Positions 48,901 to 59,000 of a stretch of 64,000 bases of DNA are shown piece after piece (the first letter of the stretch is position 1; each line of letters starts with the position of its first letter). Made by a program: the position numbers and the translations under genes. The DNA comes from Anaeramoeba flamelloides (Eukaryota; Metamonada; Anaeramoebidae), in the NCBI GenBank assembly GCA_027625915.1, contig JANTQA010000012.1:9756501-9820500 (forward strand), written 5' to 3'. A model generated the notes under the pieces. It saw only the letters and a list, made by a program, of their open reading frames with translations. It searched no databases and was not told the origin of the DNA.

Positions 48901-51646
48901 AAAATCACATAATGAATGCCTCTATTTTTGTAGTTTTTAAAAACTTACTCCAAAAATCGAGATACTCATTTTACATTTTTGTTTAACAAATACAAGGTAT
49001 TGTTTTTATTTTTCTTTTCTTTTTTTTTTTTTATGAAATTATGAAAATATGCAAATAATCTTTTTTGGAGTGAAAGGTTGTTATGTTACATTTATTACAT
49101 TTAGTAGTTAATAAGCAAATCATATTTTAAAAAAAATTTTTTAAATTTTTTTTTTATTATTTCAAAAGAAATGTGAAAACTCATAGTAGAATCATTAAGA
49201 TGAAAAAAAGTTTTTAATTGGGATTGGGTACTTATAAAACTTGCTAATTTTTTTTTATCAATTTAAAAAACTAATCCAAAAGTGATGAATGATAGATTTT
49301 TAAAAATCAACAATGAAAAACGAAGAAATATAAAAAAAAAAAATAAAAAAAGCACCAAAGGTCGACACTCAATCCACAATTTAAATTGGTGTGAATATTT
49401 ATTTTGAATCCAACTATATCAGTTTAGAAATCTAACTTCTGTACTAAACTAAAATTCAAAATTTTCCACACAGCTAAAACGTTCCAAACAATCACAATAA
49501 TACAATTTCATTGAAATTTGAGATAATTTTGATTTTTGTAAAATATGATAATCATTTTTTCATCTTTTAGTTTTTGTTTTCATTTCATTGTTTGAATTAC
49601 GTAATTTGTTTCGTTGGATCAAAATTTTTCTAAAAGGTTTATATTATGTTAAAGTCAAGTTGTTCCAAATAGAAGAACTCAAATAAAATTAGTTGGTAGT
49701 ATCTAACCTTTGATCGATCAAAATTCCTAATAGAATTTAAACAAATTTACTAATCTATTTTTTTGTTTTGCTCTCTCCAAAATTTTTGACACACCCATGA
49801 TTTATTTGTATTGATAATTATTTATTTATTGTTTTGTGAGTATTTTATTTTAGAGAAAGGTGTTAACATTTCAATTGGTGAATGGTTCTAATTTGGTAAA
49901 TCTTCGAGAAGTGGTTAAATAAGTTTTTTTTTTCACAAATCGAATTTTGGTGTGTTAAAAATTTTGAATTGGGGTTTACTTGGGATCTCTTGAATTTTTT
50001 TTTTTCATTTTTTTTTTATTTTTCTCAAATGAAGAGTTATTTTTTACTGAAAGAAATCCAAAATACTTAACTTTGTCAAATTTAAAGGGTTAAAAACCAA
50101 CCACAAAATGGATTAAATTGAATTAAATAGGTTTTGTACTTACAGAAAACAATTTATTTTAAATTGAAGAAATTTAAACATTTGGGAATATAAAAAAAGA
50201 AGCAAGTAATTTTTTTTTTTAAATTTGGATTTTTTTAGAATTGAGAATGATTTTTAATTTTTTTTTCAATTTGGGATTTGAATTTTTGTAAATAGGAAAC
50301 CTTTTAAACTTTTTTTTAATTTTATTTTTAGTAATTAAGATCATCTGTAAATTTTTTTTGTTCTTGTAATTTTTGACTTTGAGATCTGTTAATCTTTTTT
50401 TTTTATTAATTACATATTTATCAATTAAGATTCAATTTATATCTATTTTTTTTGTTATTTGAATTTTTCATAAAATCAAAAGAAGTGTAATTTCACAATA
50501 TCATTTTTAGTGGTAAGCCACTCCTTGGTGTATGGACTAAATTCATGCAAAGTAAATAGATCCTTAAATAAAACTCAAAAATAAAAAAGCTTACTTATTA
50601 TTAGTTGGTTCACATATTTCGCCGACACCAGCATAGGTTTCGTGTATATTACATTTATTACATTCCATGTCACTTAAGACATAATAAGAGCTGACGTGAC
50701 CATCTTGGGTTAAACAGCATTGGTACTCTTCAAGCAAATCAAAGCAATTGTCATATACGCAGGTACCCTTAACATTATGGGTTTCTTCTTGGCAGCCACT
50801 TATTTGGATACAGTCCATTAAATATGATATTTCACGAGTGCAGTCGTAATTGATTGGCTCGTTACATGTCCCATCGTCTCCTTCGAGGTTATCTGGTAGT
50901 GCTAAACCAAATTCTGAAGATGTCTTACAGAGACATTGAGATCCATATGGACAATACTTTCCTTGATCATCATTACACGACGTGGGACTTGCAACGCATT
51001 TACCACTTTGGCAAGCCAAACCAAAGGCACAAACTTCGGAGGATTTACATTCCAGGCCCATTTGGACCGAGAATTTTTTCACACAGACACCAGATGTAGG
51101 GTTGGTTTTGTCAATGTCACAAACAGAACTTGCGAAGCAAACCACACCAATGTCAACAAAATTTGGTTGGATATGGCTATAGCATTCAACACCATCGTCT
51201 AATGCACTTTCACACTGTGAGGTTTTCGCATCGCAATACAAGCCCTTGTCACATTGCCTGCCTTCGTACTGTGAAGGATCACATGGTAGACCCTGTGCCA
51301 ACCCCGAGCAGACATTGGAATGGCACTGCCCACTCCAACACTCTTCTCCGCTATCGCAGGAATCGCCACAATCCTTTTTGCTTGTGCACACCTTATTTTT
51401 TGTACATAGCCCACCATAGCAATCAGAGTTTTGTGTGCATGACGCCCCAGTGTTTTCTTTCGTGCACACATTGTTTAAACAAAAGAGATTAGCATAGCAA
51501 TAGATCCCCTGAGAAGAATTGCATGCTTGCCCAAGGCTGACATATTTCTTGTTGCTACAAGACAGCCCAGGTTCAATTTCCTCTGGAATAAGATGGCTCC
51601 CAGCAAGGCTACAATTTGAAAAGTTTGGAAATTTATGTTGGATCAT
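42978..51646 (-). CDS. Giant cysteine-rich single-pass membrane protein with seven Dickkopf/EGF-like repeats (2145 aa)
   Basis: Exons are 51646-50595, 48619-45137 and 44880-42978. Both joins are phase 2 (AA|GTAAGC and AA|GTAAAT) and keep an open frame. Seven repeats of about 290 residues (one in exon 1, four in exon 2, two in exon 3) share CDPSxxGxxCDxGLFCDSxTxxC, a block ending CxPGYIC, EGxxC..S..CQxGLACQ, CPxGYYCxC and FECCxQ. They have roughly 40 cysteines each, as in extracellular disulphide-rich domains resembling Dickkopf N-terminal or EB modules. A Thr/Pro/Ser stalk (about 2070-2095), one membrane span (about 2108-2128), a Lys-rich stop-transfer KKGKLFKK and a 17-residue tail ending NDYQEL follow. 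YQEL fits a YxxΦ endocytic signal. The modelled start lacks a signal peptide, so an upstream exon is probably missing; an acceptor AATTGTAG|CCTTGC near 51604 is a candidate. A role in adhesion or prey binding is a guess. Confidence 0.82.
48740..48772. repeat. (TA)n/(GATA)n microsatellite in the first intron of the cysteine-rich gene
   Basis: A TA run passes into four GATA units, about 120 bp on the intron side of the exon 2 acceptor. Confidence 0.8.
49440..49980 (+). mobile_element. TIR element family R4, copy 2 (541 bp), inside an intron
   Basis: The left end TAAACTAAAATTCAAAATTTT and the right end AAAATTTTGAATTGGGGTTTA are inverted repeats of about 28 bp that also share CACAC just inside. 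It matches 53272-53815 end to end and 19463-19880 in reverse. No open frame. It lies within the 1975-bp intron of the cysteine-rich gene. Target duplication is unresolved. Confidence 0.7.
49990..50220. repeat. Repeat R8, intronic copy
   Basis: About 230 bp matches 54985-55205. The clearest part is TTTTAAATTGAAGAAATTTA, followed in both by an A-rich stretch and RCAAGTAATTTTTT. It stands immediately beside R4 here, but in the second place it lies 1.2 kb from R4. Confidence 0.5.
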
Positions 51647-53024
51647 TTTGATTGTTCGGAAAAAAAAAAAAAAAATTTACAACAGGTATGTTGTTTTTGT
51701 TTGTGAGTTCTTTATTTCATTTTTTTCTTTCTCTTTTGTTTTTTGTAAAGATCACTTGATTAATTTTAAAAAGGAAAAAGATTCGTTACCTTATCCCAAA
51801 AAGAAAAGAAGAAAAAAAAATCAATAAAATATAATTATTCATTTTTTGTTATTTTAAAAAAAATGAAAAACAAATTAATTTTTTTTTTACAATTTTTTAG
51901 CAAATTCTTAGTTTGATTTCCAAGATTAAGAATTGAAATTGATTTGTTTTTTTTGTTGCTAGTTTATTTTTGGTTTCTTTGGTTGAAGGTCTATTTAAAA
52001 AAAAAATTACAATGTTTTCTTTGTTTCGTTTTCTTGATCAATTTTTCTTGAGTCGTTTCAATACAAACAATTTCAGTTTTAATTTTTGCTTTAGAATTAC
52101 AATTTTAAAACTTAGATTCAACAATTATTTTCTCAGAGTGTCAAAACATTTTTTGACTATCAAAATATAGTTCTTGCTTATCGGGTAATCGCTTTATAGC
52201 AATGTGTTTTTCGGGGTCCAATGTCGAATTTTGTGAGATTTTAATTTTCAAGAATTGAAAAACTGACAGTATTTTTGACAAAAAAGTATTATTTGACTTT
52301 AGATTTTTAGATAATTCTAATTTACATTACAACGTTCTTAAAGTCTGTTTTTAAGGTTAAACAAAAAATGCAAATCATTAATTTTGGTAATATTTTTCCA
52401 AATATAAAGTATGCAAATTATTTCAAAAAGTCAAAATAAAGCAATTTTATTTGGTAAAAAGTGTGGCATTTTCTAAACACAAGAAAGGTTTCAGTTGTAG
52501 TCTTTAGAAAGTATAAATTCATTCATAACCTAGTTTTAATAATAGCCAGATGAAGCTAATCAACTTAACTGAGAATATTACAATTTTTATTTTGTTTTAT
52601 CGGAAAAAAATTATTTTATGCTTTCAATGAAGTTAAAATAATATTATTGAACTCCAAGAACCAATTGGCATCCGTTGAAAACATTTAAAATCTTTCTTAT
52701 TCAATTATTTTGTGGAATTTTTTTTTATTACTCTTCTAGGATTAGCGTATTATAAGCCGAGAGCCAAGACGAAAGTATGCTTTTATTGGGTGTAAATCAC
52801 ATTAATGATACATGATTCAAATGTCTCTAAAAAATCGATTAGTTAAAGTAGTACTACTATATTGATCCTCATCAATTAATTAAAAATTACAATTGTATTA
52901 GTAAAAAACTCAACATTTTCAGAAAAAAAATCTACATTTTGCCATAAATTTAAAGGCTGAATTATCAATTTTCAAACCCTAAATTTGCAAAATATGTTTT
53001 TTAAAGTAATCTTTAAATCTAGAT
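51647..53024. other. Gene-free spacer upstream of the cysteine-rich gene
   Basis: This should hold the promoter and possibly a signal-peptide exon of the minus-strand gene, but I could not identify a hydrophobic start exon or a core promoter motif. It is A/T-rich and contains poly-A/T tracts only. Confidence 0.4.
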
Positions 53025-54010
53025 TTCTTACCAAAAAATTCAATTTTTTTTAAAAATTAAATAATTAACCAAATAGATTATTTTGAAAAATTATTTCTGA
53101 AATATTGGAAACATATTAATACTACAATTAGCTTTCTAAAAATGAAACAAAATTAACCAAACTTTGGGGTTTTTATAATTTTGATGATTATTGAATAAAT
53201 AGTTGAAATTATAAAATTAAAAAAATTGTTACTTTTGGGAGTTCAAAAGATGAATTATTAAATACTGGTATACTAAACTTTCATCCAAAATTTCCCACAC
53301 AGTGAAAACGTTCCAAAGAACCACAATAATACAATTCCATCCAAATTAGAAATAATTTTGATTTTTTGAGAAATAGAAAAATTATTTTTTCTTCTTTGAG
53401 TTTTTGTTTGATTTTCATTTTTTGAATTACATAACTAGTTTCATCAATCAAATTTTTTTTAACCGTTGATATTATCGTAAAGTTGGGGTATTTCAAATAG
53501 AAGAACCCAAATAAAATTAGTCTGTCGCATCTAACCTTTTGATCGATCAATATTCCTAATAGAATTTAAACAAATTTAACAAATGCATTATATTGTTTTG
53601 CTCTCTCTCCAAAATTTTTAACACACCCTTGATTTATTAGTATTGATATTTATTTATTTTTTTTATTTTGAGTATTGTAATTTATAAAAAAGTGTTAACA
53701 ATTCAAATTCGTAAATGGTTCTAATTTGATCTTCATTCTAGAATTGATTATATAAGATTTTTTTTTTTTTAAAATTGGATTTGGGTGTGTTAAAAATTTT
53801 GAATTGGGGTTTATTGTTTTGGAGTTTCTATTTTTAGGTTTGAAAATGGAAATAAAAAAAAATTTACAAAATAACAATTTTTAATTGTGTTCATGAGCAA
53901 ATAATAATAATAATTTATAGTCAAATAATATTTATTATATAATTTTAGAGACAATCAAGTCAAACCACACTGATATAATTAACACCCAATTACACCACAC
54001 TTTAAGTTTC
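53025..54010. repeat. Dispersed repeat R5, second copy, split by an R4 element
   Basis: 53025-53265 and 53825-54010 match consecutive parts of 20-475. Between them lies a complete R4 element. R5 was therefore present first and was interrupted by R4. Confidence 0.6.
53272..53815 (+). mobile_element. TIR element family R4, copy 3 (544 bp), nested in R5
   Basis: Matches 49440-49980 over its whole length, with terminal TAAACTTTCATCCAAAATTT and AATTTTGAATTGGGGTTTA. Internal landmarks are CACACAGTGAAAACGTTCCA and TTTTGATCGATCAA. Frames of 60-89 codons here are repeat sequence, not genes. Confidence 0.7.
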
Positions 54011-54535
54011 GAGGAATCAATAATTATTTTAACCCCCTAAATTTCAATTGTTTTCTTCTCTGAAGAAGAAAAAGTTTGGAAAAGTATTATAAAAAATTAT
54101 GTATCTATGAGAAAAAAAAAAAAAAAGTTTCACACTCCAATCTAAATTAAAATTATCCCATTAATTCAAATATATTTTATTGAACTTTTATACTAAAATA
54201 ACCCTTTTCATTATAATCAAAGCACAACAAACACAAGAAAGGAATATTTTATTAAATCTTAAAAACAATTTACATTTGAATTTTCATCTTCTAATCTTAT
54301 GTTTTAACCCTGACAGTATTATAAAATTATCAGGAACATATTTTTATTTAAAAAAAGTTTGAAAGTTTGATATCCTGAGAAAACATTATTTTTAGTAAAT
54401 AGTGTTTCTATTAATGTAATTTCCATATTTTAGATTCAACAATTTTCCAAATAATAAATTAATTATAGGTTTATTTTCCCAAATTAGAAATTTGGATACT
54501 TATTTTACTGCTATTTTGAATTTAAAGGTTGAGAT

Positions 54536-54716
54536 TTAAGGGAATATTTTCTCTTATTTTTTTTTTTTGGCCCATATCTTAATAAGAATTCCTTATCTAG
54601 AAATATGTTTCATATAGAAAATAAACTGGGGGTTATCAAATATAAGTAATTGACAAAAAATTTTCTCAATCTCAATTAAATTGAGGTAAAAAAATTTAAT
54701 AAAGATTACTTCCTTA
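54536..54716. mobile_element. TIR element family R7, short copy (181 bp)
   Basis: The left TTAAGGGAATATTTTCTCTT and the right inverse (TTTAATAAAGATTACTTCCTTA) resemble the ends of the 942-bp element at 27152-28093. The inner word ATTCCTTATCTAGAA is shared with that element's right side. It looks like an internally deleted derivative. Confidence 0.5.
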
Positions 54717-54984
54717 CGGTGAAAACATTTTTTTTTTTTGAAATGGAAAAACAAAATTGTAATTTTTATGAATACAAATCACAATCAAAAACTAACCAAC
54801 ACAAGTTGTTTTGTAAGATAGTTCTACAAAAATCAACTGAGAAAAATGATTTTATTTTTAGAAAAAACTACCAAATAACTACACACACTTTCCAATTTTT
54901 ATCAATGTATATAATATATAATTTTCAAAACAAATGTGTTATTTTCAAAGTGTTGTTATCTTTCCCCTTGAAATCTTGATGATT

Positions 54985-55205
54985 TTTTTTTAAATTTTTT
55001 TTTCATTTCTCAAAAAAGTTATTTTTATCTCAAGAATGTTACAAAATACTTTCTTTTTCAAATATAGAGGGGTTAGAATTTGACAAAAAATTAGATTAAA
55101 TGAAATTGAATTGATTTGTGTACTAAAAGAAAAAAAATAGTTTTAAATTGAAGAAATTTAAACCATTTGAAATTTAAAAAAAGGAACAAGTAATTTTTTT
55201 TTACA
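54985..55205. repeat. Repeat R8, intergenic copy
   Basis: Counterpart of 49990-50220 in the same orientation. It is non-coding, with no terminal inverted repeats seen. Confidence 0.5.
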
Positions 55206-55221
55206 ATTTTGATTGTTTTCA

Positions 55222-55393
55222 ATACTAGTATTTGAGTATTAAATGGGTAAAAATTTTCACTTCATTTTCAATTTCCTTTTTTAAAAAAAAGTCACATATT
55301 CCAACCTACTTCTTTGAGAACTCTATTTATGAAAAAAAAAAATTGGAAAAGGAAGTGAATATTCTTTCCCATTTGTAATTCAAATACCAGTAG
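55222..55393. mobile_element. TIR element family R6, complete copy (172 bp)
   Basis: The left AATACTAGTATTTGAGTATT then AAATGGGTAAAAATTTTCAC, and the right inverse GTGAATATTCTTTCCCATTT then CAAATACCAG, form TIRs of about 40 bp. The same terminus occurs alone at 8031 and 20125. No coding capacity. Confidence 0.6.
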
Positions 55394-56071
55394 AGATTCT
55401 TTTAATTTTTTTTTTAATTGAATTTTTTGCTAAAGGTGATCAACATAATTTTTTTTTATAAAGCCAGGCAAATAAATTGGTGTTTCACAGTATAAGAATC
55501 CGTTCCATTAAGAACTCTATTTATAAAAGAAAAAAGAATTGGTTTATGAAAAGGTGGTAAAATTTGTTTCTGTATTTTTTCTCTTGAATCACTCTATTAT
55601 GAAATATATCTTCTCAATGACTTTGATGATCAAATCTACACTTGTTGAAAGGTGGATACAGTTTAAACAGAAACATTCTTTTTGATAAACCTTTAAAAAT
55701 TGGTACTTGTGAATCTATTAATCAATTAAATCATAAATTGCTATTAACAAAATCCAAAGGTTTTCTTATATAATTCTTTTAATAATTATCATAAATTTGA
55801 AATGTGTCCAGCAAGATTTTTTTCCCAAATAATACTAATAGTTCACAGAAGCATTCAGAAACTTTCATTTTTGTTGGGGTAAGGATTTTCTAAACTTCTA
55901 TCTTCAAGTGAAAATATCAATAAATCTAAAAGTAAAAAATAATAAATTCAAAGAGAATGCGGAACAAAAAGTAACTGTCTTTTGTTTAAAAATATGTTAG
56001 TATTAAAATTTTCAAACAAAATAATATTATAAACTGATAAAACTATTTTTATTTTTCTATTTTTACTGGTT

Positions 56072-59000
56072 ATGGATTTTTCGATTGGCTCAAGAGTAGA
56101 TTTTTTAGGATGCACAGGAAAGATAAAATTTTTTGGTTTAACTCATTTTTCATTAAACCAAGAATGGGTTGGGGTTGAGCTGGATCATAAAGGTAAATTA
56201 ATTGATAAATGAAAAAAGATTTTTTCTGGTTTTTTTCCGCGATCTTGAAACTAAAAAAAAAAGAGATCAGTTTCTCGTTCCACTGTTTCAAAAAACCGAG
56301 GTACTAAAAGTTTAAAAAAGTGTAACCCAAACTGCTTTAAAGTGGATGAATTAGACAGTTTGAAGAACCACCTACAAAACTTTTATTCCACACTTTGTGT
56401 AAAACAGCCTTGATTGAAATCAAAAAAATTCGATTTAATAATTAAAAGTAACAACCCCCAAAAATTCCTTTTACTTGGGAAAACACCGAAACAGATTTTT
56501 TGAAAATTATTGGACTTGCATATAGCCTTATATTTTTTTTTTTTTTTTTTGTTAACAACTCTATCAATAATTTCAAAAATATAAAAGTTGGTAATAATGA
56601 TGGGACAGTTTTTGGACGAAGGTACTTTGAATGCAAACCAAATTATGGGATCTTTGTTTTGCCAAGTGTTCTTCGGGCAACAAAAACAAACCCAAAAAAA
56701 TTTCCTAAAGAACAAAGTATTTTTGATCGACTGGACGATCCTTTACCAAACCTTCTGGAAGGATCTGTGATGTTTAGTAATGAGAGCAGTAAGGTTTTAA
56801 CATCAAAAGTGATCATGTCGATCAGGCAATCACTTGTTGAGCATCAAAACATTATCAAAAATCTTTTACAAACAATGGCTCAGCAAAACAAATTAATTTT
56901 AACTTTGGAGAAATGTAACAAGGATTACGAAGAGATTAATCTTGAAGATCTTGGAAATGATTGGGATCTTGAGGAAGAATTGTTACAAATGGACGAAGAA
57001 GAATTAATAAAACAGATTGAACAATTAGATGAAGAATTAGATATTGAAACACAAGAAAACATCAAATTAGAGGAAGAACTAGTTGTATGAATTTCTTTTT
57101 CCTCTTTTGTTCTTCTAATTTGAAAACTTGAAATATTCTTGGTTTGTTCGGACCAAAGGGGTTTCAGAACACTCAAAAAATTGGTTTTGAAGTCTTTGTC
57201 TTTTATTTACCTGACCAAAACAAAAAAAAGAGAAAAGAATATCTTGGTACTTGAACATTAAGGACTACCTAAAATTTATATTCTCTTAGTGCTGAAATGC
57301 ATTATTTTAAACAATAAAAACGACTTAAAAATTTTACAATTCAAGGAAATCCAAAATAATGCAAATTTTGGGATTTTTGGTACAGCACTTTCAAATTTGT
57401 GTGAACTTTTCACAAAAACTCCCAATAAAATTTTCAGAAAAAAATTAATTTACTCCTTTTTTTTCAGTAATTCCTTTTTATTTTTATCCCTATGATTTTT
57501 TGATTTAAAATTACAATTTTAAATGAAAGCTACATTTTAGAATTGGAAAAAAGATCATCAGCTGAAAATTATACTATTTATATTTCAAATACCTCGAATA
57601 ACTTTCTATTGATTTATGGGTGATAATTATTGGATTTTACTACCTTTAATTACCAGTTTTTAATTAAAAAGTTTAGAAAGTAGAACAAAAATATAATAAC
57701 CAAAAAAAGTCTAATAGTAATAAAATTTTTTTTTTTTTTTGATATTTTTATCAAATAAAATTTTTTAATACTCAATTAATAATTATATATATATATATAT
57801 ATTATTACCAATACAATAATAATATGAATAACAATAAGAATATATTTCTTAATTTTTGTCAACATAGTTATATCTACTTATCCTAATATCTATATTAATC
57901 TCTTGGTATATTAATTAATTAGGCACAACACGAAAAATATGAGAAGAAAAGCTTTGAAAAGTTTAAAAAACAGCAGAAGCAATTAAATGACGAAATTCAA
58001 CAACTTGGGAACGAAATAGAGGATGAAAAAAAAAACATTCAAATTCCACAAAACCAAATTCTCTCTTTAGAATTCGATCTTAAGATATTAAAAACAACAC
58101 TACATAACTTTGAAAAAGAATGGAACAAATCATATAAAGAAATCCAGCATAAAATAAAAAATCTTAAAGAAGAAAAATCAAAATTATGGCAAGAATTTGA
58201 GAAAAAAGATGGATATCCAACAGAATGTGTTCCAGTGTTTAAGGAAAAAATTCATATGCTCACACAACAAACTAATCAAGCTAGATTTTTGTTATCACAA
58301 TACAAATCTGGTAAATCGAAAACAAGAATTGAAAATGAAAAAGGTAATATTACGCAATTTTTCATTTATGTATATATATAACATATTAATAAATGATTAA
58401 AATGAATTAATTATCCAATATTTCCAACTATTTGATTTTTTTTTTTTTTAAATAAAATAAAAAATTTGAATTTAATTATAATAGTATTAGACCCAAAAGA
58501 TAAAATAGACCGCTCCGATTGGAAGGAAAAGCTATATAAATATAACCCACCAATTCATAATCTAAGGAAGAGAATAATACCAGAATTCAGATATTTAACA
58601 TTTTCTAAAATTTATGGAAGAACAAAGCAAAAAATACAAAAAGTATTAACACACGAAAGAATAAATCAATTAATTGTGCAACATTTTTATGCAATAAACC
58701 AACCAGAAATTGCTGAATTTATTATTGACAAAATGTTTATCACAAGTAAAAACTTTTTTTTTCATTCATATTTTTTTTAAATATCAAAAATATTTTCTAT
58801 AATTTTTATAAAAAATTTTAAAATGTTTTTGAAAGTTTACAAATTGTTCTTGAAACCAAATTTTTTATGAAAAATTATCCAAATTGAATCAAGTTGTTTT
58901 AAAAAAGTGCGATCAAAAAAGTTTTTAAAAAAGTCCTCAAAAAATAGGTACATGCCAATTCCTCAACTGTTTTACAGGCATATTTTGAAAACTTTTTTGT

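Noticed and set aside
44300-51492. Plus-strand and alternative minus-strand frames of 64-120 codons
   Set aside because: They overlap the cysteine-rich exons in other frames and have no repeat or domain structure of their own.
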